Positions 1 to 6,895 of a DNA stretch of 23,596 nt are shown one piece after another (position 1 is the first letter of the stretch; each line of letters starts with the position of its first letter). This DNA is from an uncultured Flavobacteriales bacterium. GTDB lineage: Bacteria > Bacteroidota > Bacteroidia > Palsa-965. The translations under genes were made by a program, and so were the position numbers. The notes beneath the pieces are model-generated. The model ran no database searches. It was not told where the DNA came from and worked only from the letters and a program-made list of their open reading frames with translations. The DNA is taken from the NCBI GenBank assembly GCA_946478675.1, contig CAMLEF010000026.1:1-23596 (forward strand), read 5' to 3'.

Positions 1-120
1 ACCGTCGATATTGGTGTAGGTATGGTGGATCATGTTGTGCTTCATGTTCCACATAAACTGGCTGGCTCCGAGCATGCTGCTGGACCAGGAAGCGATCTTA
101 TTGATCGTTTTGCTTTCGCT
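1..120 (-). pseudogene. Fatty acid desaturase internal fragment (broken at both ends here)
   Basis: Read on the minus strand, codons from 120 down to 1 stay open and give a peptide that looks like the middle of a membrane-bound acyl-lipid/acyl-CoA desaturase. A conserved-looking SxSKTINKI segment is followed by LGASQFMW. Then comes the second histidine box HNMIHH (positions 39-22, form HxxxHH) and TYTNIDG. In this family the His boxes bind the di-iron centre that inserts a double bond into fatty acyl chains. Continuing upstream on the minus strand past ~120, the peptide stops resembling a desaturase, and the expected first His box (HDxxH) is absent. The C-terminal part would lie off the left edge. 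The opposite strand from ~92-122 onward is a clear amino acid permease, so this fragment abuts another broken gene head to head. The family call is fairly sure. Whether this is a real genomic rearrangement or an assembly chimera cannot be told from the window. Confidence 0.72.
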
Positions 121-1120
121 GATCAATGCGCAGGGCGTGAAGGCGGGTGCGCTGGTGCAACGCATTTTCACTTCGGCAAAATTGCTGGCGCTGTTCGGGT
201 TGATCGTTGCGGGATTGATCATCGGCGCGAAAACCGGTGTGCTCTCGCACAATTTTGAAAATGCCTGGACGCCGGTGCAGACAAAACAAGTGAGTGAAGG
301 TCATTGGACGACGATCCCGCTTTCCGGCTGGATGCTGTTCGCCGTGTTCGGCATGACGCTGATCAATTCGCTGTTCTCGAGCGATGCGTGGAACAACGTC
401 ACCTTCATCGCCGCAGAGATCCGCGAGCCGCAGAAGAACATCCCGCGCAGCCTCATTCTCGGCACGACGATCGTTACAATCCTTTACATTCTTGCGAACG
501 TCGCGTACCTCGCGCTGCTGCCGCTCAAAGGCGATCCTGCAGGAACAGATGTTGCATCACGCGGCATGCAGTTCGCAGAAATGGGACGCGTAGGCACCGC
601 AGCGGCGACAGTGATCTTCGGAAATGTTGCGACGGTGATGATGGCGGTGCTGATCATGGTGTCGACGTTCGGCTGCAACAACGGCCTCGTGCTGATGGGC
701 GCGCGATTGTTTTACGCGATGTCGAAAGACGGATTGTTTTTCAAAAAAGCCGGCGAGCTGAACCGCTACAACGTTCCTGCCTTTGCGATCTGGATCCAGT
801 GCATCTGGGCGGGGCTGCTTTGTTTTTCGGGAACGTACAAGGACCTGATCACGTATGCGACGTTCGCTTCGATGATCTTTTACATCGTGACCATTGCCGG
901 CATTTTCATCCTGCGCAAACGCGAGCCCGATGCCGCACGTCCGTACAAAGCGTTAGGTTATCCGTTGCTGCCGGCGTTCTACATTCTTGCAGCGATCGCG
1001 ATTTGCGTGGTGTTGGTTGTGATGGATCAGCGGAACAGTATTGGTGCGCTGGTGGTGATTGCGGTGGGTGTGCCGGTGTATTATGTTTCGAAGATGGTTG
1101 GGAAAAAAACTATCGGTTGA
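32..1120 (+). CDS. APC-family amino acid permease, 5'-truncated
   Basis: This is an inner-membrane amino acid/polyamine/organocation transporter, probably driven by proton symport or exchange. Permease-like sequence is clear from about codon 30 onward: LINAQGVKAG followed by a helix at SAKLLALFGLIVAG. Next comes the LAT-like segment SSDAWNNVTFIAAEI with IPRSL, then several more hydrophobic helices and a C-terminal KREPDAARPYKALGYPLLP motif typical of the family. The reading frame opens at ATG 32, with an in-frame TAG at 17-19. The family is usually ~450-490 residues, so the first three or so helices are missing. The first ~30 codons are better explained as antisense of a desaturase fragment, so ATG 32 is probably not a native start and the product is probably non-functional as it stands. 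The substrate cannot be predicted. Confidence 0.8.
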   Translation: MLCFMFHINWLAPSMLLDQEAILLIVLLSLINAQGVKAGALVQRIFTSAKLLALFGLIVAGLIIGAKTGVLSHNFENAWTPVQTKQVSEGHWTTIPLSGWMLFAVFGMTLINSLFSSDAWNNVTFIAAEIREPQKNIPRSLILGTTIVTILYILANVAYLALLPLKGDPAGTDVASRGMQFAEMGRVGTAAATVIFGNVATVMMAVLIMVSTFGCNNGLVLMGARLFYAMSKDGLFFKKAGELNRYNVPAFAIWIQCIWAGLLCFSGTYKDLITYATFASMIFYIVTIAGIFILRKREPDAARPYKALGYPLLPAFYILAAIAICVVLVVMDQRNSIGALVVIAVGVPVYYVSKMVGKKTIG

Positions 1121-1129
1121 ACAAGGAGT

Positions 1130-1327
1130 ATGTTTAAGCTGTTCGCTTACGTGTATTTTTTCGTGTGCGCAATTTTCGGATTGCGAGCGGGACTGGCGTC
1201 GTTAAAATATGGCCCACCTTCGGAAAGCCCTGTTGTTCGAAGAATGATCCGTCAATATCAATGGATGTTTGTAATCGTTCCCATTGTGGAGCTCTTGATC
1301 TGGTTCATTTTTTTGCGGGAATATTAG
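1130..1327 (+). CDS. Small two-helix membrane protein, function unknown
   Basis: A 65-residue protein with two hydrophobic segments: residues ~2-22 (LFAYVYFFVCAIFGLRAGLA) and ~44-62 (QWMFVIVPIVELLIWFIFL). They are separated by a basic loop with the sequence VVRRMIRQYQW. It starts 9 bases after the permease stop and is preceded by AAGGAG five to six bases upstream, a good Shine-Dalgarno for this phylum. Translational coupling with the permease is likely. Its stop codon lies inside the outer arm of the large palindrome that begins at 1326. I do not recognise a family. The strong start context and membrane-like composition support a real gene rather than a chance frame. Confidence 0.6.
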   Translation: MFKLFAYVYFFVCAIFGLRAGLASLKYGPPSESPVVRRMIRQYQWMFVIVPIVELLIWFIFLREY

Positions 1328-1475
1328 TCCCGGAGGGACGGCACCCTTAGAAAAAACCGTTGTTGAGGAGTTGAGCCCCGGAGGGGCGGCACTGGTTGTA
1401 TGAACGCGTGCCGCCCCTCCGGGGCGGCTCCGTTTTCGTTTGTGTTTTTTCTAATGGTGTCGTCCCTCCGGGACT
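1326..1475. repeat. Nested palindromic (REP/MITE-like) element
   Basis: Two inverted repeats sit one inside the other. The outer arms are 1326-1357 and 1444-1475 (30 of 32 bases complementary). The inner arms are 1375-1392 and 1408-1425, a perfect 18-bp inverted repeat around a 15-base loop. Each arm carries a short unit of its own, TCCCGGAGGGAC outside and CCCCGGAGGGGCGGCAC inside, in which TCCC/GGGA can form a mini-hairpin, as in REP elements. The left arm includes the TAG stop of the small membrane protein. There is no U-tract directly after it, so it is not a standard terminator. The rest of the gap (1476-1602) shows nothing definite beyond a weak TTTG-type upstream region for the next gene. 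Confidence 0.8.
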
Positions 1476-1602
1476 GGTTTTAATCAACCGTTGAGAGTTT
1501 GTCGGATACAGGTTTGACGACAGTTGAATTTTTATCCATTTACAAACGTTTGCTCCCGGTTAGACCATTCGAAAATTTCATCTTTGAAGCTTTCGAAAAA
1601 CG

Positions 1603-2532
1603 ATGAAATTCCGGCTGAGAGATCACCTGTCTTTTACTGACCGCGAGCGCAACGGGACGATCGTGCTGCTGGTGCTGGTGGCATTGATGTCGGTCTTCTT
1701 TTTTCTCGAGGAAAAATTCATTCATCTTCCAAAAAGAGATTTCGCTGCCTTCGATCAGTTTCTTGCTTCATTGGAGAAAAAAGAAAAGCACGATTCCTTA
1801 GCGGAGAATAATCAGAAAGAGCAGAACGGCATTCCTCCCGTCGCGGAAGAAGCGGGCGAGCATTCCGTCTTTCACCAGAAAACGCTTTTCGATTTTAACC
1901 CGAACGGTTTGCCGGAAGACGATTGGGTGCGTCTTGGGTTGAGTCCTTCGCAGGCGCATGCGATCAAAAATTACGAAGCGAAAGGCGGCAAATTCGTCAC
2001 GAAAGAAGACGTGAAAAAAATGTTCGTCATCTCGGCGGAACGTTACGCGGAGCTCGAACCGTTCATCGTATTGCCGGAGAAAAAAGATTTGCCTGCAACG
2101 CAAAACACGGAAACGCATTACGCGAAAAAGGAAACGCGCATCGTCGAGCTGAACACGGCTGATTCGTCCGATCTCGTTTCGGTCAATGGCATCGGGCCCT
2201 TTTTTGCGAAACGCATCCTTTCGTATCGCGAGCGGCTCGGCGGTTTTCATTCGACGGCGCAACTGAAGGAAGTCTTCGGCATGGATGACGAACACTTCGC
2301 ACAGGTCAGCGGTTTCGTGAAAGCGGATTCGAGCTACATCCGTCGCATCAACGTGAACACGGCGACGGTTGCCGATCTGAAGAAGCATCCGTACATCGCG
2401 CCGGGCGTGGCACAAGCCCTCGTGAATTACCGCAAGCAGCACGGCCCGTTCCGCACGGTGGCCGACATCCGCGGCTGCGCGCTCATCACCGAAGAACTCT
2501 ACCGCAAGCTGGCGCCGTATCTCATTTGCTGA
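1603..2532 (+). CDS. ComEA-like helix-hairpin-helix protein, membrane-anchored
   Basis: A 309-residue protein with a cytosolic N-terminus, one hydrophobic anchor at residues ~19-35 and a charged linker. Three helix-hairpin-helix type repeats follow: ~96-155 (FDFNPNGLPEDDW...), ~181-240 (VELNTADSSDLVSVNGIGP then AKRILSYRERLGGF) and ~249-309 (INVNTATVADLKKHPYIAPG then ALVNYRKQHGPF). The VELNTAD...L..GIG..A..I..YR...G.F pattern is the ComEA/PsbU-type HhH signature, a non-specific double-stranded DNA binding fold. In transformable bacteria ComEA binds incoming DNA at the envelope. Bacteroidetes commonly encode such stand-alone HhH proteins without a demonstrated uptake role. No competence neighbours (comEC, comF) are in the window, so a role in DNA uptake is only an inference. 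Confidence 0.85.
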   Translation: MKFRLRDHLSFTDRERNGTIVLLVLVALMSVFFFLEEKFIHLPKRDFAAFDQFLASLEKKEKHDSLAENNQKEQNGIPPVAEEAGEHSVFHQKTLFDFNPNGLPEDDWVRLGLSPSQAHAIKNYEAKGGKFVTKEDVKKMFVISAERYAELEPFIVLPEKKDLPATQNTETHYAKKETRIVELNTADSSDLVSVNGIGPFFAKRILSYRERLGGFHSTAQLKEVFGMDDEHFAQVSGFVKADSSYIRRINVNTATVADLKKHPYIAPGVAQALVNYRKQHGPFRTVADIRGCALITEELYRKLAPYLIC

Positions 2533-2585
2533 CGTGTTTTTTCAGCGGAATATTCCCGTAAAATTGTGTCTCTGAAAATTCCCTC

Positions 2586-3107
2586 ATGGACGCTATTCGC
2601 AACGCCATCCGCAACGTTCCCGATTTTCCGAAGCCGGGCATCCTGTTTAAAGACATCACGCCGCTGCTGCAGGATACTGCGCTCGGCAAACAGATCGTCG
2701 CCGAATTCATCACACGACTGAAAGGAACGCCGGTTGACGCGATCCTCGGCGTGGAAAGCCGCGGATTTTTATTCGGCTACCTGCTCGCCGTGGAAATGGG
2801 TGTGCCGTTTATTCCCGTGCGCAAATCGGGAAAGCTGCCGTGGAAAACGATCGGCGTGGAATATGCGCTCGAATACGGCACGGCGAAAATCGAAATGCAC
2901 GAAGACGCGCTGAAACCCGGCATGAACGTGATCATCCACGACGACCTGCTGGCGACGGGCGGAACGGCAGCCGCAGCGGCGAAACTGGCCACGATGCAGC
3001 AGGCGAAGATTTCGGCGTTCACGTTTGTGGTGGAGCTGGGGTTTTTGAATGGAAGGAAGGGGCTGGAGGGGTATTGTGGGAATATTATCAGCCTGGTGAG
3101 TTATTGA
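2586..3107 (+). CDS. apt: Adenine phosphoribosyltransferase
   Basis: Cytosolic purine salvage enzyme that condenses adenine with PRPP to give AMP and pyrophosphate. The 173-residue length is normal for the family. The N-terminus IRNVPDFPKPGILFKDITPLL is typical of Apt, followed by ILGVESRGFLFG and the flexible-loop region IPVRKSGKLPW. The PRPP-binding loop at residues 115-127, VIIHDDLLATGGT, holds the paired acidic residues and the ATGGT phosphate loop. The last residues (GYCGNIISLVSY) fit the usual short C-terminal strand. ATG 2586 follows the HhH gene by 53 bases. A TAAAATTG box at 2559-2566 may be a weak promoter, otherwise the two genes share a transcript. Its downstream flank turns abruptly into GGTTG-rich low-complexity DNA. 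Confidence 0.93.
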   Translation: MDAIRNAIRNVPDFPKPGILFKDITPLLQDTALGKQIVAEFITRLKGTPVDAILGVESRGFLFGYLLAVEMGVPFIPVRKSGKLPWKTIGVEYALEYGTAKIEMHEDALKPGMNVIIHDDLLATGGTAAAAAKLATMQQAKISAFTFVVELGFLNGRKGLEGYCGNIISLVSY

Positions 3108-3114
3108 GTGGGAG

Positions 3115-3190
3115 TGGTGGCTTTGAGGAGACGTTGAGTTGGTTGAATGAGTTGGTTAGGTTGGTTGGGTTGGATGAGTTGGTTGGGAAG
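3115..3190 (+). repeat. GGTTG-rich low-complexity tract
   Basis: Just after apt the sequence becomes a degenerate run of GTTGG/GGTTG/GATGAGTTGG units on the plus strand. The 18-mer at 3163-3180 (GGTTGGGTTGGATGAGTT) recurs inverted at 3696-3713 with one mismatch, so the tract forms the left boundary of the repeat-filled gap between apt and the acyl-CoA dehydrogenase. No coding role is evident. Confidence 0.65.
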
Positions 3191-3242
3191 AATGCAGGTT
3201 GACGAGCGGTTAAAATTTCTCCGTCTTTAGAGTCGAAAAAGC

Positions 3243-3576
3243 AAGACCCGAAAGGTTTTAAAAACCTTTCGCGTTTTGCGTATGTGCGCGCGTAAGTGTT
3301 GCCCCGGAAATTCGATGCATGCGAAAATTCGGTGTAATTGAAAGTTTAAGACCCGAAAGGTTTTAAAACCTTTCTCGTTTTGCGTAGGTCCGCTAGTAAG
3401 TGCTGCTTCGGAAATTCAGTGTGAGGGAAAATTCATTGTAATTGAAAATTTAAGACCCGAAAGGTTTTAAAAACCTTTCGCGTTTTGCGCATGCGCGCGC
3501 GTAGCATTGCTCCCCGAATCCGAAATACTCCTGGATTTTTAAGACCCCAAAGGTTTTTAAAACCTTTGGGGTCTTA
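3243..3576. repeat. ~105-bp tandem repeat array with internal palindromes
   Basis: The element begins AAGACCCGAAAGG at 3243, 3348 and 3452 (periods 105 and 104). A shorter diverged fourth copy begins at 3541. Each full copy holds an 11-bp palindrome, CGAAAGGTTTT / AAAACCTTTCG, then CGTTTTGCG, then a ~67-base arm. The two full arms (3281-3347 and 3385-3451) are clearly alike, ending in a shared GTAATTGAAA. The fourth copy is a perfect 17-bp inverted repeat, 3541-3557 against 3559-3575, with core GACCCCAAAGG, and could act as a bidirectional terminator. This is the main content of the 689-base gene-free gap 3108-3796. I see no gene in the gap. Confidence 0.85.
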
Positions 3577-3695
3577 ATACGCGTAACCGCATTTAGCCCG
3601 AACATTACTCCTGCCAGCCTTCGGAATTTCCGGCAATCACCGCCAGCCATTCCCTCAAAACCTTCCCACCCGCACAAATCCCAGCCAACCCCACA

Positions 3696-3713
3696 AACTC
3701 ATCCAACCTAACC
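3696..3713 (-). repeat. Inverted copy of the GGTTG-tract 18-mer
   Basis: On the minus strand this reads GGTTAGGTTGGATGAGTT, matching 3163-3180 at 17 of 18 bases. With the left tract it brackets the tandem array as an imperfect inverted pair about 530 bases apart. A looser match (GTGGGGTTGGCTGG on the minus strand) extends a little further left, to about 3682. Confidence 0.55.
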
Positions 3714-3732
3714 CCCTTTTAAGCCCCGGACC

Positions 3733-3762
3733 TTTCCCCGCCCGCAAAAAACCTTAGTTTTG
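3733..3762 (+). promoter_or_regulatory. Bacteroidetes-type promoter for the acyl-CoA dehydrogenase
   Basis: TAGTTTTG at 3755-3762 fits the -7 consensus TAnnTTTG of the Bacteroidetes primary sigma factor. An upstream TTTC at 3733-3736 sits 18 bases before it, in the position of the -33 TTTG box. The start codon lies 34 bases downstream of the -7 box, leaving a short leader. Not tested here beyond consensus match and spacing. Confidence 0.5.
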
Positions 3763-3796
3763 TCTCCCGTTACAAACGACCAAAACCAAAACCGTC

Positions 3797-4936
3797 ATGC
3801 AATTTTCCCTGAACGAAAACCAGCAGATGATCGCCGAAATGGTGCGCAAATTCGGAGACGAGCATATCCGTCCGAAGCTGATGCACTGGGACGAGACGCA
3901 GGAATTTCCTGTGGAAGTGATGAAGAAGCTCGGTGAGCTGGGCCTGCTGGGCGTGCTCGTTCCGTCCGAATACGGCGGCGCGGGGTTCGGCTATTTCGAA
4001 TACGTGACGGCGCTGACCGAGATCGGCAAGATCTGCGGCTCCATCTGTCTTTCCGTAGCGGCGCACAACTCGCTCTGCACCGGCCATATCCTCCAGTTCG
4101 GCACCGAAGAACAAAAGCAGAAATACCTCCCGAAGCTCGCGACCGGCGAATGGATCGGCGCGTGGGGCCTTACGGAACAGAACACCGGTTCCGATGCAGG
4201 CGGCATGCTCACCACCGCTGTCGCTGACGGCGATTATTTCGTACTGAACGGCTCCAAGAATTTCATCACGCACGCCATCTCCGGAAATGTCGCAGTCGTC
4301 ATCGCGCGTACCGGCGAGAAAGGCGATTCGCACGGCATGACCGCGTTCATCATCGAAAAAGGAACGCCCGGTTTCTCTTCCGGTAAAAAAGAAAACAAGA
4401 TCGGTATGCGCGCTTCCGAAACGGCGGAGCTCATCTTCCAGGATTGCCGCGTTCACAAAAGCCAGATGCTCGGCAAAGTCGGCGAAGGTTTCATCCAGGC
4501 GATGAAAGTGCTCGACGGCGGACGTATTTCTATTGCAGCCGTATCGCTCGGCATTGCGAAAGGCGCGTACGAAGCAGCACTGAAATATTCGCAGGAGCGT
4601 CATCAGTTCGGCAAACCGATTTCTGCATTCCAGGCCATCGCGTTCAAGCTCGCGGACATGGCAACGGAAATCGAAGCGGCGGAACTGCTCACCTTCCAGG
4701 CAGCCGACCTGAAAAACCGCGGCGAAAAAGTCACGCGTCAATCGGCGTATGCGAAGTATTACGCTTCGGAAGTTTGCGTCCGCGTTTCCACGGAAGCGGT
4801 GCAGATCTTCGGCGGCTACGGCTACACGAAAGATTTCCCGGCAGAGAAATACTACCGTGATTCGAAGCTCTGCACGATCGGCGAAGGCACTTCGGAAATC
4901 CAGAAAATGGTCATCGCGCGTGAAGTATTGAAATAA
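3797..4936 (+). CDS. Acyl-CoA dehydrogenase (short/medium-chain type)
   Basis: FAD enzyme of fatty acid or branched amino acid oxidation that makes trans-2-enoyl-CoA and passes electrons to electron transfer flavoprotein. The 379-residue length is standard. The N-terminal helical domain is ~1-115. The flavin/substrate signature WIGAWGLTEQNTGSD is at residues 119-133. The C-terminal domain carries YSQERHQFGKPISAFQ, then VQIFGGYGYTKDFPAEKYYRD (~335-355). The catalytic base is Glu363 in GEGTSEIQ, the usual position for short- and medium-chain members. It appears to be a single-gene unit with its own promoter and a strong terminator after it. Exact chain-length preference cannot be read from sequence; butyryl-CoA-like activity is the commonest annotation for close relatives. 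No ETF genes are adjacent. Confidence 0.93.
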   Translation: MQFSLNENQQMIAEMVRKFGDEHIRPKLMHWDETQEFPVEVMKKLGELGLLGVLVPSEYGGAGFGYFEYVTALTEIGKICGSICLSVAAHNSLCTGHILQFGTEEQKQKYLPKLATGEWIGAWGLTEQNTGSDAGGMLTTAVADGDYFVLNGSKNFITHAISGNVAVVIARTGEKGDSHGMTAFIIEKGTPGFSSGKKENKIGMRASETAELIFQDCRVHKSQMLGKVGEGFIQAMKVLDGGRISIAAVSLGIAKGAYEAALKYSQERHQFGKPISAFQAIAFKLADMATEIEAAELLTFQAADLKNRGEKVTRQSAYAKYYASEVCVRVSTEAVQIFGGYGYTKDFPAEKYYRDSKLCTIGEGTSEIQKMVIAREVLK

Positions 4937-4953
4937 TCCGATGGCTATCGGAT
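4936..4953. repeat. Short CCGAT/ATCGG palindrome
   Basis: ATCCGAT-GGCT-ATCGGAT is a perfect 7-bp inverted repeat with a 4-base loop, overlapping the last base of the acyl-CoA dehydrogenase stop. A related hairpin (CCCGAT..ATCGGG) is inserted in the decayed tRNA-Gly at 15420-15437, so this looks like a dispersed mini-palindrome. Confidence 0.55.
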
Positions 4954-4971
4954 GCCAATTTGAAAATCTGA

Positions 4972-5006
4972 AAAGACCGGTGCTGAACAGTGCCGGTCTT
5001 TTTTTT
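4972..5006 (+). terminator. Rho-independent terminator after acyl-CoA dehydrogenase
   Basis: A 9-bp stem AAAGACCGG / CCGGTCTTT encloses TGCTGAACAGTG and is followed by a run of T to 5006. The same hairpin with nearly the same loop recurs after the protease gene at 6862-6895. Confidence 0.85.
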
Positions 5007-5061
5007 GCCGCAGAGGCGCAGAGGACGCAGAGAAACTCCGCGTCCTCTGCGCCTCTGCGGC
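5007..5061. repeat. 22-bp palindromic element (GCAGAGG family), copy 1
   Basis: A perfect inverted repeat: 5007-5028 against 5040-5061 around an 11-base loop, with arms built from GCAGAGGCGCAGAGGACGC. It begins immediately after the terminator T-run. Copy 2 follows an almost identical terminator at 6896-6953, and a distant relative (CACGGAGG type) lies at 11572-11632. These are dispersed non-coding palindromes. The rest of the gap to 5211 holds only the promoter of the next gene. Confidence 0.85.
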
Positions 5062-5163
5062 GATTTTCATTCACAAATTTTCAGATTTACAACCGCAGTA
5101 ATTCCCCTCCATCCGTCTAAAATCCCGCTCATCACCGGGGAAAATACGAGCGGCTTTTTCTCT

Positions 5164-5171
5164 TATTTTTG
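5164..5171 (+). promoter_or_regulatory. Candidate -7 box for the S8 protease gene
   Basis: TATTTTTG fits the TAnnTTTG -7 consensus and ends 40 bases before the ATG. A convincing TTTG -33 box at the usual spacing is not seen, so this is a half-site call. Confidence 0.4.
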
Positions 5172-5211
5172 ACTTCATCAAAAGCGAAAACACAGACGCT
5201 TTCTTCTTTCC

Positions 5212-6840
5212 ATGAAAAAATTATTCTTCCTTTTTGCTGCGGCGTTCGCCATATCCCTGAACGCGCAGAAACCCGCCGCGCCGACCAAAGCGCCGGACAA
5301 TTGGTTCAACACTTCGTATGCGACCAGCGGTTCGCACGGCATTCGCACCGAACAAACGTATACCGAGCTGATCACCGGTAAAAAGCCCGACACGGTGATC
5401 GTTGCGGTGATTGACGGCGGTGTCGACTACATGCACGAAGATCTGAAAGATGTGATGTGGCACAACCCCGGCGAAATTCCCGGCAACGGCATCGACGACG
5501 ACAAGAACGGTTATGTCGATGACGTTTACGGCTGGAACTTCATCGGCGGCAAAGACGGAAAGAACGTGCAGTACGACAACCTCGAGCTCGTGCGCCTCTA
5601 TCGTCCGCTCTATAAAAAATACAAAGACCGCGATCCGAATTCCATCACGCCGGGTGAGCGCGACGAGTACAATCGTTATCTCTCGCTGAAGAAAGATTAC
5701 GATGCGGAGCTCGCGCAGTGGAAAGGTATCCAGCAGCAACTTGTGTTCTTCAAAGGCTACATCCGCGATATCAAGCAGCAGCGCAAAACGGATACGGCGA
5801 CTTTTGAAGATTTCAAAGCGTTTGTTCCGGGCCCGAAATACGAGAAAGTGCACAAGCGCCTGCAGCTCTTCATCAAAACGCCGGAAAGCTGGGCGGAGAT
5901 CCAGAAGGAGCTGACCGAAGGCGAGCCGGAAGTGAACAGCCATCTCGACTACGCGCTCAATCTCGATTACGATCCGCGTTCCATCGTCGGCGACAACTAC
6001 GATGATCCGAACGAGCGTTATTACGGCAACCCCGACGTAAAAGGCCCCGACGCGCTGCACGGTACGCACGTAGCCGGCATCATCGCAGCCAACCGCATGA
6101 ACAACCTCGGCATTCTCGGCGTGAACTCGGCAGTGAAAATTATGGCGGTGCGCGTAGTTCCGAACGGCGACGAGCGCGACAAAGACGTTGCGAACGGCAT
6201 CCGTTATGCAGTCGACAACGGCGCGAAGATCATCAACATGAGCTTCGGCAAAAGCTACGGCGCCAACAAAGCGATCGTTGATGAAGCGGTGAAATACGCC
6301 GAAAGCAAAGGCGTGCTGCTCATTCACGCTGCCGGCAACGACAACAAAGACAACGATCACACGAACAACTTCCCGAACCCGTTCTACCTCTCCGGCGGAC
6401 AAGCCACGAACTGGATCGAAGTCGGCGCACTTTCCTGGAAAGACGGCAAAGACCTCGTCGCATCGTTCAGCAACTTCGGTCAGACGCACGTGAACGTATT
6501 CGCGCCCGGCGTGGATATTCTTTCTGCGAAAAGCAACGGCGGCTACGTCAGCGAAAGCGGCACGTCGATGGCTTCCCCGGTAACGGCCGGCGCTGCTGCG
6601 TTCCTGAAGTGCTACTTCCCGAATCTCACGCCGCAACAGATCAAAGAGGTCATCGAGAAGTCGTCGGATAAATCGATGGCGAATGCGAAAGTCTATCGCC
6701 CCGGCGGCAAGAAACGAGCGCTGAAATTCATGCGCAAGCTCGGACCGAAGAAGAAAAAAGTGAAATTCAAAAAGCTCAGCACCTCCGGCGGCATGGTGGA
6801 TCTCTATGCGGCGTTCAAGATGGCGGAGAGCATGAAGTAA
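5212..6840 (+). CDS. Secreted subtilisin-like serine protease (S8 family)
   Basis: A 542-residue exported peptidase. Residues 1-18 (MKKLFFLFAAAFAISLNA, then Q) form a signal peptide, so it acts in the periplasm or outside. The catalytic triad is Asp68 in VIVAVIDGGVD, His283 in LHGTHVAGIIAANR and Ser452 in SGTSMASPVTAGAA. The oxyanion Asn is N376 in HAAGND. The spacing is odd: 215 residues separate Asp and His, against ~32 in subtilisin. The insert (~100-265) is charged and rich in Lys, Tyr and Glu. A DDDKNGYVDDVYGWNF segment shortly after Asp68 looks like a calcium-type acidic loop common in Bacteroidetes S8 enzymes. The C-terminus is Lys-rich (GPKKKKVKFKK), with no T9SS sorting domain. The gene stands alone between two near-identical terminator/palindrome composites. 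Substrate unknown. Confidence 0.92.
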   Translation: MKKLFFLFAAAFAISLNAQKPAAPTKAPDNWFNTSYATSGSHGIRTEQTYTELITGKKPDTVIVAVIDGGVDYMHEDLKDVMWHNPGEIPGNGIDDDKNGYVDDVYGWNFIGGKDGKNVQYDNLELVRLYRPLYKKYKDRDPNSITPGERDEYNRYLSLKKDYDAELAQWKGIQQQLVFFKGYIRDIKQQRKTDTATFEDFKAFVPGPKYEKVHKRLQLFIKTPESWAEIQKELTEGEPEVNSHLDYALNLDYDPRSIVGDNYDDPNERYYGNPDVKGPDALHGTHVAGIIAANRMNNLGILGVNSAVKIMAVRVVPNGDERDKDVANGIRYAVDNGAKIINMSFGKSYGANKAIVDEAVKYAESKGVLLIHAAGNDNKDNDHTNNFPNPFYLSGGQATNWIEVGALSWKDGKDLVASFSNFGQTHVNVFAPGVDILSAKSNGGYVSESGTSMASPVTAGAAAFLKCYFPNLTPQQIKEVIEKSSDKSMANAKVYRPGGKKRALKFMRKLGPKKKKVKFKKLSTSGGMVDLYAAFKMAESMK

Positions 6841-6861
6841 TTTGAAACTAGTTGATTTGAA

Positions 6862-6895
6862 AAAGACCGGTGCTGAAGAGTACCGGTCTTTTTTT
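6862..6895 (+). terminator. Rho-independent terminator after the S8 protease
   Basis: The stem AAAGACCGG / CCGGTCTTT around TGCTGAAGAGTA is followed by T residues. It nearly duplicates the hairpin at 4972-5006, with a loop differing at two positions. It lies between converging genes, and the stem could also end the minus-strand hddC transcript. Confidence 0.82.

Noticed and set aside
2840..3202. Open frame overlapping the end of apt and running into the GGTTG tract (ends LNELVRLVGLDELVG)
   Set aside because: It lies in another frame of a well-supported apt gene. Its tail is a translation of the GTTGG low-complexity repeat, and no start signal is seen.
3243..3576. CRISPR-like array: ~38-base repeats spaced about every 105 bases
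   Set aside because: The 'spacers' (3281-3347 and 3385-3451) are clearly related to each other, the last copy is diverged and closer, and there are no cas genes. It is a tandem repeat with an internal palindrome.
3450..3677. Minus-strand open frame of 75 codons in the apt to acyl-CoA dehydrogenase gap
   Set aside because: It is made mostly of the palindromic repeat units read through, with no ribosome binding site and no recognisable protein pattern.
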